NCBI RefSeq assembly: GCF_016653115.1
Contig: NZ_NHRX01000056.1
Span: forward strand, 1-40,126
Length of the DNA stretch: 40,126 nucleotides
Direction: 5' to 3'
DNA from: Rhodocyclus purpureus
GTDB taxonomy: Bacteria > Pseudomonadota > Gammaproteobacteria > Burkholderiales > Rhodocyclaceae
Shown: piece by piece, positions 21,263 to 29,956 of the stretch
How the letters are laid out: each line of letters begins with the position of its first letter
Numbering within the stretch: position 1 is the first letter of the stretch
Position numbers and translations under genes: made by a program
Notes under the pieces: generated by a model
What the model was told of the DNA's origin: nothing
Database searches by the model: none
The model's input: the letters and a program-made list of their open reading frames with translations, nothing else

Positions 21263-22324
21263 ATGAGCTACGAATTGACCATCGAACCGCTCGGCCAGAC
21301 CATCGAAGTCGAGGAAGGCCAGACCATCCTCGACGCGGCGCTGCGCGCGGGCATCTACATTCCGCACGCCTGCTGCCACGGCCTGTGCGCGACCTGCAAG
21401 GTGCAGGTGACCGACGGTGACGTCGATCACGGCGAGGCCTCGACCTTCGCCCTGATGGACTTCGAGCGCGAGGAAGGCAAGACGCTGGCTTGCTGCGCCC
21501 GCCTTGAATCCGACGTCACCATCGAAGCCGAGATCGAGGAAGACCCCGACTCGCTGAACCTGCCGATCGAGGACTTCGACGGCGAGGTGATCCGCATCGA
21601 GACGCTGACGCCGACCATCCGCGGCGTCTGGGTGAAGCTCGACCGGCCGATGCAATTCCAGGCCGGGCAGTACGTCAACATCGAACTGCCCGAACTGGCC
21701 GGCCAGTCGCGTGCGTTCTCGCTGGCGAGCGCGCCGCAGAGCCCCGACGTCGTCGAGCTGAACATCCGCATCGTTCCCGGTGGCCAGGTCACCACCTGGT
21801 TGCACGAGAACCTCGCGGTCGGCGGCAAGATCAAGATCACCGGCCCCTACGGTCGCTTCTTCGTCAAGAAGTCGGCGAACGTGCCGCTGATCTTCATGGC
21901 CGGCGGCTCCGGTCTGTCGAGCCCGAAGTCGATGATCGAGGACCTGCTGGCGGAAGGCTGCACGCTGCCGATGACTCTGGTCTACGGCCAGCGCTGCCGC
22001 GATGAGCTTTACTACGACGCCGAATTCCGCGCGCTCGCTGCAAAGCACCCGAACTTCACCTACGTCCCGGCACTGTCGAGCGAGCCCGAGGGGTCGGACT
22101 GGAACGGTGCTCGCGGTTTCGTGCATGAGGCGGCCAAGGCCCACTTCGACAACGACTTCCGCGGCCACAAGGCCTACCTGTGCGGACCGCCGGCGATGAT
22201 CGAGGCGTGCATCTCGACCCTGATGCAGGGCCGTCTGTACGAGCGCGACATCTACATGGAGAAGTTCTTCTCCGCGGCCGATGCCTCGCAGCAACTGAAG
22301 AGCCCGCTGTTCAAGAACATCTAG
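21263..22324 (+). CDS. dmpP: Phenol hydroxylase reductase
   Basis: Passes electrons from NADH through FAD and a [2Fe-2S] cluster to the oxygenase. The 353-residue protein has an N-terminal plant-type ferredoxin domain with cysteines in HACCHGLCATCKV and TLACCARL, the FAD motif RAFSLASAP (about residues 150-158) and the nicotinamide-binding FMAGGSGLSSPKSMI. This is the standard DmpP order. dmpQ follows after 13 bases. Confidence 0.95.
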   Translation: MSYELTIEPLGQTIEVEEGQTILDAALRAGIYIPHACCHGLCATCKVQVTDGDVDHGEASTFALMDFEREEGKTLACCARLESDVTIEAEIEEDPDSLNLPIEDFDGEVIRIETLTPTIRGVWVKLDRPMQFQAGQYVNIELPELAGQSRAFSLASAPQSPDVVELNIRIVPGGQVTTWLHENLAVGGKIKITGPYGRFFVKKSANVPLIFMAGGSGLSSPKSMIEDLLAEGCTLPMTLVYGQRCRDELYYDAEFRALAAKHPNFTYVPALSSEPEGSDWNGARGFVHEAAKAHFDNDFRGHKAYLCGPPAMIEACISTLMQGRLYERDIYMEKFFSAADASQQLKSPLFKNI

Positions 22325-22337
22325 GGAAGGAAGCGTC

Positions 22338-22682
22338 GTGGCCACCTACTACAACGTGACCATCGAGGAAACCGGCGAAACCTACCGCTGTTCCACCGAG
22401 CAATCGCTACTCACCGGAATGGAACGGCTCGGCAAAAAAGGTGTCCCGGTAGGTTGCCGCAGTGGCGGCTGCGGCGTCTGCAAGATCGAGATCGTCGAAG
22501 GCACGTTCACCAAGAAGGTGATGAGCCGGGAGTACGTCTCGGTCGAGGAAGAGGCGGCAGGAAAGGTTCTCGCCTGCCGCGTCTATCCGAGTAGCGACAT
22601 CCGCTTGCGCGTGCTGGGCAAGATGGCCAAAAACGTATGCAAGGTCGCCGCACTCGAGGCTGACACCGCCTTGCTCGGCTGA
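22338..22682 (+). CDS. dmpQ: Chloroplast-type [2Fe-2S] ferredoxin (DmpQ/XylT)
   Basis: A 114-residue ferredoxin with the ligand pattern Cys-x4-Cys-x2-Cys in GCRSGGCGVCKIE and the fourth cysteine in VLACRVYP. DmpQ/XylT proteins re-reduce the iron of catechol 2,3-dioxygenase after oxidation by oxygen or by inhibitory substrates. It starts at a GTG (22338) with GGAAGGAAG upstream and directly precedes dmpB, its likely client. Confidence 0.92.
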   Translation: MATYYNVTIEETGETYRCSTEQSLLTGMERLGKKGVPVGCRSGGCGVCKIEIVEGTFTKKVMSREYVSVEEEAAGKVLACRVYPSSDIRLRVLGKMAKNVCKVAALEADTALLG

Positions 22683-22722
22683 CCCGGCAAACATTCAGAG
22701 TTCAACAAGAGAGGAGCAACAA

Positions 22723-23652
22723 ATGGCAATGACTGGAGTTCTGCGTCCCGGACACATGCAACTGCGCGTCCTGGATATCGAGGAAAGCGTCAAGTTCTAC
22801 AAGGACGTGGTCGGCCTGGTCGAAACCGGTCGCGACGCGTCCGGTCGGGTCTATTTCAAGGCCTGGGATGAGCGCGATCACAACAGCCTGATCCTGCGCG
22901 AGGCCGACCGCGCCGGCGTCGATTTCTTCGCCTTCAAGGTGCTCGACAAGGCGACGCTGGAGAAGCTCGACGCCGACCTGCAGGCCTACGGCCTCAAGAC
23001 CGAACGCATCCCGGCCGGCGACCTGCTGGAAACCGGCGAACGCGTCCGCTTCGAAATCCCGACCGGCCACCTGATCGAGCTCTACGCCGAGAAGACCGAC
23101 GTCGGCAACGGCCTCGGCTACACCAACCCGAACCCGTGGTGTGCGCAGTCCGAACACGGGATTGCACCGACCCGCCTCGACCACTGCCTGCTCTACGGGC
23201 CGGACATCGACGGCGCGCTCGACATCTTCACCAAGGTGCTCGGTTTCTACCTGGTCGAGCACGTGCTGCTCGAAGACGGCAAGACCAACCTGGCGATCTG
23301 GCTGTCCTGCTCGCACAAGGCGCACGACATCGCCTTCGTCCGTCACCCCGAACCGGGCAAGCTGCACCACGTCTCCTTCCTGCTCGAAACCTGGGAGGAC
23401 GTGCTGCGCGCTGCCGACATCATGTCGATGAACAAGTCGTCGATCGACATCGGACCGACCCGTCACGGCATCACCCGCGGCACGACGATCTATGCCTTCG
23501 ACAACTCGGGCAACCGCTACGAAGTGTTCTGCGGCGGCTACCAGCCCTACCCGGACAGCCACCCGATCACGTGGACCTGGGACGAAGTCGGCACCGGCAT
23601 CTTCTTCCACGATCGCGCGCTGAACGACCGCTTCCTGAGCGTCGTGACCTGA
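22723..23652 (+). CDS. dmpB: Catechol 2,3-dioxygenase
   Basis: Extradiol ring-cleavage enzyme turning catechol into 2-hydroxymuconic semialdehyde. The 309-residue two-domain vicinal-oxygen-chelate protein has likely Fe(II) ligands His154 (RLDHCLLYG), His215 (GKLHHVSF) and Glu267 (NRYEVFCGG), in line with the XylE positions, and keeps HDRALNDRF at the C-terminus. A GAGAGGAG site precedes the ATG. In the classical cluster dmpC follows directly; here about 4.8 kb intervenes. Confidence 0.96.
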   Translation: MAMTGVLRPGHMQLRVLDIEESVKFYKDVVGLVETGRDASGRVYFKAWDERDHNSLILREADRAGVDFFAFKVLDKATLEKLDADLQAYGLKTERIPAGDLLETGERVRFEIPTGHLIELYAEKTDVGNGLGYTNPNPWCAQSEHGIAPTRLDHCLLYGPDIDGALDIFTKVLGFYLVEHVLLEDGKTNLAIWLSCSHKAHDIAFVRHPEPGKLHHVSFLLETWEDVLRAADIMSMNKSSIDIGPTRHGITRGTTIYAFDNSGNRYEVFCGGYQPYPDSHPITWTWDEVGTGIFFHDRALNDRFLSVVT

Positions 23653-23675
23653 TCGGCGAATGCACGGTGAACCTG

Positions 23676-23695
23676 CCATGAGCCCCGGCTCATGG
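23676..23695 (+). other. Hairpin between dmpB and the MetA-type gene
   Basis: CCATGAGCC and GGCTCATGG face each other with two unpaired bases between, so about eight pairs can form around a small loop. No T-run follows. It lies 23 bases after the dmpB stop. Confidence 0.5.
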
Positions 23696-23745
23696 CGGGG
23701 AGGGTGAGAGAGACATAAGCACGAAGAAAAGAACGGAGCACTGAA

Positions 23746-24663
23746 GTGAAGAAACTTACCATCGCGGCGCTGATCGGCAGCCTCTGCCTGGCCTCCGGCC
23801 TCGTCCAGGCCAAGGAAGGTGGCGACCAGTATCCCAACGGCGGAGAAACCTGGCTCGCCGGCGCGGTCCCGCCGCCGGGCGACTATTTCATCAACTACTT
23901 CGGCTACTACAGCGGCAAGCTGAAGGACGGCAACGGCAACAACGCCCGGCACCCCGCGGACGGCAGAACGCCGGACGTCGGCGCGGTGTTCGACGCGCTG
24001 CGCTACGTCAAGGTCACCGACACCAAGATCCTCGGAGCCAACTGGGGCTGGCACGTGATCGTCCCCTTCGTCAACCAGCGCATGGACAGCAACGGCAAGG
24101 AAAGCCGCACCGGCGTCGGCGACATCACGATCAACCCGCTCATCCTGTCCTGGCACAACGGTGACTGGCACACGGTCGCCGCCCTCGACATCAACCTGCC
24201 GACCGGTGCCTACGACAAGAACGACGGCAGGCGCAGCCTCGGCGCCAACTACTACAGCGTCGAACCGGTCTTCGCCGTCACCTACCTGAACAAGGACGGC
24301 TGGGAAGCCTCCGGCAAGTTCATGTACAACATCAAGACCGAGAACAACGACACCAACTACAAGTCCGGCAACGAGTTCCACATGGACTACTTGCTCGGCA
24401 AGCGCTTCGGCGAATGGGGCGTCGGTCTCTCCGGCTACTACGTCAAACAGACGACCAACGACAAGCAGAACGGCCAGACGGTGGCAGCACAACCAGGCCT
24501 TTGGTCCGAAGGCCGCAAGGGCGAAGCATTCGCCATCGGCCCGAGCGTGACCTACACGACCAAGGGCGGGACGCACTTCATCGGCCAGTGGCAGCACGAG
24601 ACCAGTGTCGAGAACCGCTTCGGCGGCGACAAGTTCTGGTTCAAGCTCATCACAGCGCTCTGA
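23746..24663 (+). CDS. MetA-pathway-of-phenol-degradation family outer-membrane protein
   Basis: A 305-residue exported protein of the Phenol_MetA_deg family. A signal peptide is evident (MKKLTIAALIGSLCLASG, then VQA, cleavage near residue 22). The rest alternates short polar turns with beta strands and ends in a hydrophobic strand, FWFKLITAL, as outer-membrane barrels do. Relatives are thought to help take up hydrophobic substrates, but their transport role is largely inferred. It starts at GTG (23746) with ACGGAG upstream and sits between dmpB and the Ior-type gene. Confidence 0.83.
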   Translation: MKKLTIAALIGSLCLASGLVQAKEGGDQYPNGGETWLAGAVPPPGDYFINYFGYYSGKLKDGNGNNARHPADGRTPDVGAVFDALRYVKVTDTKILGANWGWHVIVPFVNQRMDSNGKESRTGVGDITINPLILSWHNGDWHTVAALDINLPTGAYDKNDGRRSLGANYYSVEPVFAVTYLNKDGWEASGKFMYNIKTENNDTNYKSGNEFHMDYLLGKRFGEWGVGLSGYYVKQTTNDKQNGQTVAAQPGLWSEGRKGEAFAIGPSVTYTTKGGTHFIGQWQHETSVENRFGGDKFWFKLITAL

Positions 24664-24677
24664 TGTAAGCGAGGCAA

Positions 24678-24750
24678 CCGGTCGGAAGCCGCCACGCCTC
24701 CTGCACCGCCCTGCCGGCCCCCCGGCATCGCGGTGGCAGTTTCCGACCGG
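24678..24750. other. Long inverted repeat before the Ior-type gene
   Basis: CCGGTCGGAA (24678-24687) is mirrored perfectly by TTCCGACCGG (24741-24750). Inside is a smaller stem (GCCGG-CCCC-CCGGC). The structure fills much of the 136-base gap and could be an attenuator, an RNA-processing site or the scar of an insertion. Confidence 0.55.
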
Positions 24751-24799
24751 ACTGGCCATGGCCTCTACTTACCTGGGCAGCGCACAACGGAGTTATTGA

Positions 24800-27700
24800 A
24801 TGTCAGCAAGCAAAGAAAAGATCAACCCCTTCACCAAGGAAGAGGGTGAAATCCACATCGGCGGTATCGACGCGCTGGTCCGCCTGACGCTCGACCAGGT
24901 GCGCACCGACGCGCGACGCGGCCTGAAGACCGGCATGTTCGTCTCGGGCTACCGCGGCTCGCCGGTCGGCATGCTCGACAACGCGCTGCTCAAGCAGCAG
25001 AAGTTGCTGCTGCAGAACAACATCCATTTCACCGACGGTCTCAACGAGGATCTCGCCGCCACCGCCGTGTGGGGGACGCAGATGCTGCACACCGTCGGCA
25101 AGCAGAAGTTCGACGGCGTCACCGGCATGTGGTATGGCAAGGCGCCCGGCGTCGACCGCTCCGGCGACGCGCTCAAGCACGCCAACTACACCGGCATCGG
25201 CAGGAACGGCGCCATCCTGGCGATCGCCGGCGACGACCCGAGCTGCAAGAGCTCCTCGCTGTGCAGCCAGTCCGAGCCGATGCTGTTCCACGTCGGCATC
25301 CCCTCGCTCTACCCGGCCAACGTCCAGGAAATCCTCGACTACGGCCTGCACGGCTACAACATGTCGCGGCTCGCCGGCGTCTGGGTCGGCATGAAGATCG
25401 TCACCAACGTCGCCGACAGCACCGGCACCGCCAACATCTCGCCCGACCGCCTCGTCTTCAACGAACCCGACCTGATGTTCGACGGCAAGAAGTTCACGCC
25501 GAACATGAACCTCGGCATGAACGTGCGCGTCGAGGCGCTGGAGATGGAGCGCTCGCTGTACACACGCCGCCTCGAAGTGATCAAGCGCTACGTGCGCGAG
25601 AACAACATCAACAACGTCGTCTTCCCGAACCCCGACGCCTGGCTCGGCATCATCACCGCCGGCAAGACCTGGCACGACCTCAACCAGGCCTTCCTGGAAA
25701 TGGGCCTCGACGAGGCGGCATTGCGCCGCTACGGGATCCGCATCCTGAAGATGGGCATGCTCTTCCCGATGGAGCCTTCGATCGTCCGCGACTTCGCGCG
25801 CGGCCTCGAGGAAATCTTCGTCATCGAGGAAAAGCGCCCCTTCCTCGAAATGTTCGCCAAGCAGGTCCTCTACGGAACCGCCAACGCGCCGCGCATCGTC
25901 GGCAAGTTCGACGAGGAGGAGAAGGAACTGCTGCCGCACTACGGCGAGTTCGAATCCGACGTGATCGTGCGCACGCTGACCCAGCGCCTGTCGCGCAAGG
26001 TCCGTGTCGAGAGCGCCGAGAACTGGCTCAAGCGCCTCGACGAAATCCACGCGCGCAGCAAGCTGCCGACCTCCACGCGTACCGCCTGGTACTGCTCGGG
26101 CTGCCCGCACAACACCTCCACCAAGGCGCTCGAAGGCAGCGTCGTCTCCGCCGGCATCGGCTGCCACACGATGGCGATGTGGATGGGCCGCAACGTGGTC
26201 ATGGGCACGCACATGGGTGCCGAAGGCACGCAGTGGATCGGCATGGCCCCCTTCACCGACGTGCAGCACATCTTCCAGAACATGGGCGACGGCACCTACG
26301 CGCACTCGGGCAGCCTGGCGATCCGCTACGCCGCCTCGGCCGGCGTCAACATCACCTTCAAGCTCCTGCGCAACGCGCACACCTCGATGACGGGCGGCCA
26401 GGAGATCCAGGGCGCCGTGCCGGTGCAGAACATGGTCAATGACCTGCTCGCCAACGGCGTCAAGCGCATCATCGTCACCACCGACGACCTCTCCAAGTTC
26501 AACGGCATCCGTCTCGGCGGCGGCACTCAGGTCTGGCACCGCGACCGCCTCGAAGAGGCACAGCGCGAACTGGCGGCGACACCGGGCTGCACCGTCCTCC
26601 TGCACGACCAGGAATGTGCAGCCGAACTGCGCCGTGCGCGCAGCCGCGGCCGCGCCGACGAACCGGCCGAAGTCACCTACATCAACGAGCGCGTCTGCGA
26701 AGGCTGCGGTGACTGCGGCGAGAAATCGAACTGCATGAGCGTCGAGCCGGTGCAGACCGAGTTCGGGCGCAAGACGCGCATCCACCAGACCTCGTGCAAC
26801 AAGGACTTCAGCTGCGTCAAGGGCTTCTGTCCGTCCTTCCTGACGATCACGCCGAACGCGGCGCCGGCGTCCGACGGCAAGAAGAAGCGCGGCCGCATCC
26901 CCGCGCTCACGCGTGAGCTGCCCGAGCCGGTGAAGAAGGTCGATGACAGCCTGGGCTTCAGCATCCACGTGATGGGCATCGGCGGCACCGGTTCGGTGAC
27001 CGTGGTGGCGACGCTGGCCAACGCCGCGCGTCTCGAAGGCAAGCACGTCATCGGCCTCGACCAGACCGGTCTCGCGCAGAAGGGTGGCGCGGTGATCTCC
27101 GACATCAAGATCTCGCACCAGCCGTTCCTGGGCTCGAACAAGATCTCCGACGGTCGCTCCGACCTCTACCTCGGCTTCGACATCCTCAACGCGACCGACC
27201 CGAAGAACCTCGACAAGTGCGGCAAGGAACGCACCATCGCGGTGGTATCGACGACGGCGACGCCGACCGGCCAGACCGTCACCAACCGGCACAACCTCTT
27301 CCCGGCGATCGACGGGCTGGTGGCGGGTATCAACCGCGTCAGCCGTGCCGAGGAGAACGTCTTCCTCGACGGTCAGGCGATGGCCGAGGGGCTGTTTGCC
27401 GATGCGATGGCGACCAACAACTTCATGGTCGGCGTTGCCTTCCAGGCCGGGACGATCCCGCTCAAGGCCGAGTCGATCGAAACCGCGATCAAGCAGTCTG
27501 GGGTCGCGGTGGACATGAGCCTCGCCGCCTTCCGCTGGGGCCGCATGGTCGTCGTCGATCGCGCCTTCGTCGAAGCCGAGATCGCGAAGTACAAGCCGGT
27601 CAAGCAGCCGCTGGTGCTCAGCCCGACCGCCAAGGCGATCGTCACCTCGATCGGCGCCGCGGGCGAAACGCAGCGCCTCGCCGAAATCCGCGTCGCCGAA

Positions 27701-28318
27701 CTGATCGCGTACCAGGACGAAGACTACGCCAGCCGCTACGCCGAGGTGATCCGCCGCGTCGTCGCCGCCGAGCAGCGCGCCGGCACCGACGGCAAGCTGT
27801 CCGAAGCCGCCGCCCGCTACCTGTACAAGCTGATGGCGTACAAGGACGAGTACGAGGTCGCCCGCCTGCACACCGACCCGAACTTCCTCGCCGAGCTCGA
27901 CGCAGCCTTCCCGCACGGCTACACGGTGAAGTACAACCTAGCTCCCGAGAAGCTCACCGAGCGTGACCCGCTGACCGGGGAACTGAAGAAGAAGCAGTTC
28001 GGTCCATGGATGTTCAAGGCCTTCACCTACCTCGCCAAGATGAAGGGCCGCCGCGGCACCGCGCGCGACTTCTTCGGCAAGACCGAGGAACGGAGGATGG
28101 AACGCGAGCTGATCGAGGAATACATCAAGACCCTCGACCGGATCATCGCCGACCTGAGCACGGCCAACCAGGCACAGGCGGTGGCGCTGGCGAGCGTCCC
28201 CGACGAAATCCGTGGCTACGGACACGTCAAGGCGAAGAACGTCGCCATCGCCAGGAAGCTGCACGAACAACGCCTGCAGGCCTTCCTCGCGGCACGGCAG
28301 GGACAACAGGTGGCATGA
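24800..28318 (+). CDS. Fused indolepyruvate-type 2-oxoacid:ferredoxin oxidoreductase
   Basis: A 1172-residue single-chain homologue of IorA plus IorB. These enzymes oxidatively decarboxylate arylpyruvates or other 2-oxoacids to acyl-CoA with ThDP and reduce a ferredoxin. The N-terminal pyrimidine domain contains GYRGSPVGMLD. The ThDP domain has CSGCPHNTST (about 432) and NMGDGTYAHSG (about 496). An Fe-S segment from about 632 (CEGCGDCGEKSNC, then CNKDFSCVKGFC) is followed by a gamma domain starting MGIGGTGSV (about 724) and a C-terminal extension. It lies inside an aerobic meta-cleavage operon, where no classical step needs it. Substrate unknown; the family call is firm. Confidence 0.9.
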   Translation: MSASKEKINPFTKEEGEIHIGGIDALVRLTLDQVRTDARRGLKTGMFVSGYRGSPVGMLDNALLKQQKLLLQNNIHFTDGLNEDLAATAVWGTQMLHTVGKQKFDGVTGMWYGKAPGVDRSGDALKHANYTGIGRNGAILAIAGDDPSCKSSSLCSQSEPMLFHVGIPSLYPANVQEILDYGLHGYNMSRLAGVWVGMKIVTNVADSTGTANISPDRLVFNEPDLMFDGKKFTPNMNLGMNVRVEALEMERSLYTRRLEVIKRYVRENNINNVVFPNPDAWLGIITAGKTWHDLNQAFLEMGLDEAALRRYGIRILKMGMLFPMEPSIVRDFARGLEEIFVIEEKRPFLEMFAKQVLYGTANAPRIVGKFDEEEKELLPHYGEFESDVIVRTLTQRLSRKVRVESAENWLKRLDEIHARSKLPTSTRTAWYCSGCPHNTSTKALEGSVVSAGIGCHTMAMWMGRNVVMGTHMGAEGTQWIGMAPFTDVQHIFQNMGDGTYAHSGSLAIRYAASAGVNITFKLLRNAHTSMTGGQEIQGAVPVQNMVNDLLANGVKRIIVTTDDLSKFNGIRLGGGTQVWHRDRLEEAQRELAATPGCTVLLHDQECAAELRRARSRGRADEPAEVTYINERVCEGCGDCGEKSNCMSVEPVQTEFGRKTRIHQTSCNKDFSCVKGFCPSFLTITPNAAPASDGKKKRGRIPALTRELPEPVKKVDDSLGFSIHVMGIGGTGSVTVVATLANAARLEGKHVIGLDQTGLAQKGGAVISDIKISHQPFLGSNKISDGRSDLYLGFDILNATDPKNLDKCGKERTIAVVSTTATPTGQTVTNRHNLFPAIDGLVAGINRVSRAEENVFLDGQAMAEGLFADAMATNNFMVGVAFQAGTIPLKAESIETAIKQSGVAVDMSLAAFRWGRMVVVDRAFVEAEIAKYKPVKQPLVLSPTAKAIVTSIGAAGETQRLAEIRVAELIAYQDEDYASRYAEVIRRVVAAEQRAGTDGKLSEAAARYLYKLMAYKDEYEVARLHTDPNFLAELDAAFPHGYTVKYNLAPEKLTERDPLTGELKKKQFGPWMFKAFTYLAKMKGRRGTARDFFGKTEERRMERELIEEYIKTLDRIIADLSTANQAQAVALASVPDEIRGYGHVKAKNVAIARKLHEQRLQAFLAARQGQQVA

Positions 28319-28338
28319 AACACCGGCGCAGCACCGGG

Positions 28339-28365
28339 TACGGCGGCGCGATGAATGCCGCCGTA
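28339..28365 (+). other. Hairpin between the Ior-type gene and dmpC
   Basis: A perfect 9-base-pair stem (TACGGCGGC / GCCGCCGTA) with a nine-base loop in the 110-base gap. A 10-base palindrome CGATTAATCG follows at 28392-28401. There is no T-run. Confidence 0.5.
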
Positions 28366-28428
28366 CAATACGCAGGCACTGGCGCTACACACGATTAATC
28401 GACGAGCACAGACGAAAGGGAAGCAAAA

Positions 28429-29889
28429 ATGATCGCAGACAAGATCCTCAACTTCATCGACGGCGAATACGTCGCGACCGACAAGTGGTTCGAGAACCGC
28501 AATCCGATCAACAACAAGGTGATCGGCATGGTCGCCGAAGCCGGCGAGAAGGAAGTCGACGCCGCGGTGAGGGCGGCGAAGGCCGCGCTGAAGGGACCGT
28601 GGGGGTCGATGTCGCAAGCCAAGCGCATCGAACTGCTCGAAGCGCTGGTCGCCGAGATCAACAACCGCTTCGACGACTTCCTCGAAGCCGAATGTGCCGA
28701 CACCGGCAAGCCGAAGAGCATGGCCTCGCACATCGACATCCCGCGCGGCGCCGCCAACTTCAAGGTCTTCGCCGACATGGTGAAGAACGTACCGACCGAG
28801 TTCTTCGAAATGGCGACGCCGGACGGCGGCACCGCGATCAACTACGGCTATCGTCGGCCGCTCGGCGTGATCGGCGTCATCTGCCCGTGGAACCTGCCGC
28901 TGCTGCTGATGACGTGGAAGGCCGGCCCGGCGCTCGCCTGTGGCAACACGATCGTGGTCAAGCCGTCGGAAGACACGCCGCGTACTGCCGCGCTGCTCGG
29001 CGAAGTCATGAACAAGGTCGGGATTCCGAAGGGCGTCTATAACGTCGTCCATGGCTTCGGCGTCAATTCCGCCGGTTCGTTCCTCACCGCCCATCCGCTG
29101 GTCGACGGGATCACCTTCACCGGCGAGACGCGTACCGGCGAGATCATCATGAAGGCTGCGGCCAACGGCTCGCGCCCCGTGTCGCTCGAAATGGGCGGCA
29201 AGAACGCGGCGATCGTCTTCGCCGACTGCAACTTCGAAAAGGCGATCGAGGGCACGCTGCGCTCGGCCTTCCTCAACTGCGGCCAGGTCTGCCTGGGCAC
29301 CGAGCGCGTCTATGTCGAGCGCCCGATCTTCGACAAGTTCGTCGCCGCGCTGAAGGAAGGCGCCGAGAAGCTGAAGATCGGCGTTCCCGATGATCCGGCC
29401 TCGGGAATGGGTCCGCTGGTGAGCAAGAAGCACCAGGCCAAGGTCCTCTCCTACTACCAGATCGCCAGAGACGAGGGCGCGACGGTGGTGACCGGCGGCG
29501 GCGTCCCCGACATGCCGGGCGACCTCGCCGACGGCTGCTGGGTGCAACCGACCATCTGGACCGGCCTGCCCGAAACCGCGCGCGTGATCAAGGAAGAGAT
29601 CTTCGGACCGTGCTGCCACATCGCCCCGTTCGACACCGAGGAAGAAGTGCTCGAAAAGGCGAACGACAACAAGTACGGTCTCTCCTGCGCGGTGTGGACG
29701 CAGGACGTCTCGAAGGCGCACCGTGTCGCCCAGAAGATGGAAGTCGGCATCGCCTGGGTCAATAGCTGGTTCCTGCGCGACCTGCGCACGGCCTTCGGCG
29801 GCGCCAAGCAGTCGGGTATCGGTCGCGAAGGCGGGGTGCACTCCCTCGAGTTCTACACCGAACTGAAGAACGTCTGCATCAAGCTGTAA
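28429..29889 (+). CDS. dmpC: 2-hydroxymuconic semialdehyde dehydrogenase
   Basis: NAD-dependent aldehyde dehydrogenase that starts the 4-oxalocrotonate branch by oxidising 2-hydroxymuconic semialdehyde. The 486-residue protein has the cofactor-domain PWNLPLLLMTWK, the catalytic Glu in LEMGGKNAAIV and the nucleophile in CGQVCLGTERVYVE. It keeps the dmpC-typical SWFLRDLRTAFGGAKQSG near the end. AAAGGGAAG precedes the ATG. It is separated from dmpB by the MetA-type and Ior-type genes. Confidence 0.95.
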   Translation: MIADKILNFIDGEYVATDKWFENRNPINNKVIGMVAEAGEKEVDAAVRAAKAALKGPWGSMSQAKRIELLEALVAEINNRFDDFLEAECADTGKPKSMASHIDIPRGAANFKVFADMVKNVPTEFFEMATPDGGTAINYGYRRPLGVIGVICPWNLPLLLMTWKAGPALACGNTIVVKPSEDTPRTAALLGEVMNKVGIPKGVYNVVHGFGVNSAGSFLTAHPLVDGITFTGETRTGEIIMKAAANGSRPVSLEMGGKNAAIVFADCNFEKAIEGTLRSAFLNCGQVCLGTERVYVERPIFDKFVAALKEGAEKLKIGVPDDPASGMGPLVSKKHQAKVLSYYQIARDEGATVVTGGGVPDMPGDLADGCWVQPTIWTGLPETARVIKEEIFGPCCHIAPFDTEEEVLEKANDNKYGLSCAVWTQDVSKAHRVAQKMEVGIAWVNSWFLRDLRTAFGGAKQSGIGREGGVHSLEFYTELKNVCIKL

Positions 29890-29897
29890 TCGCGCCG

Positions 29898-29921
29898 AGG
29901 GGAACCTGTGAGGGTTCCCCT
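29898..29921 (+). terminator. Terminator-like hairpin after dmpC
   Basis: AGGGGAACC (29898-29906) pairs with GGTTCCCCT (29913-29921) around a six-base loop, followed by TGTCT rather than a T-run. It probably attenuates rather than ends transcription, because dmpE, dmpH and dmpI follow with no clear new promoter. Confidence 0.5.
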
Positions 29922-29956
29922 TGTCTGCAACGCGTCAGCCAACAACGGGATGAACA

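Noticed and set aside
24803-27916. A 1037-codon open frame antisense to the Ior-type gene
   Set aside because: It has no recognisable domains and the V/D/R/A-rich composition typical of frames opposite GC-rich genes. The sense strand has clear catalytic motifs.
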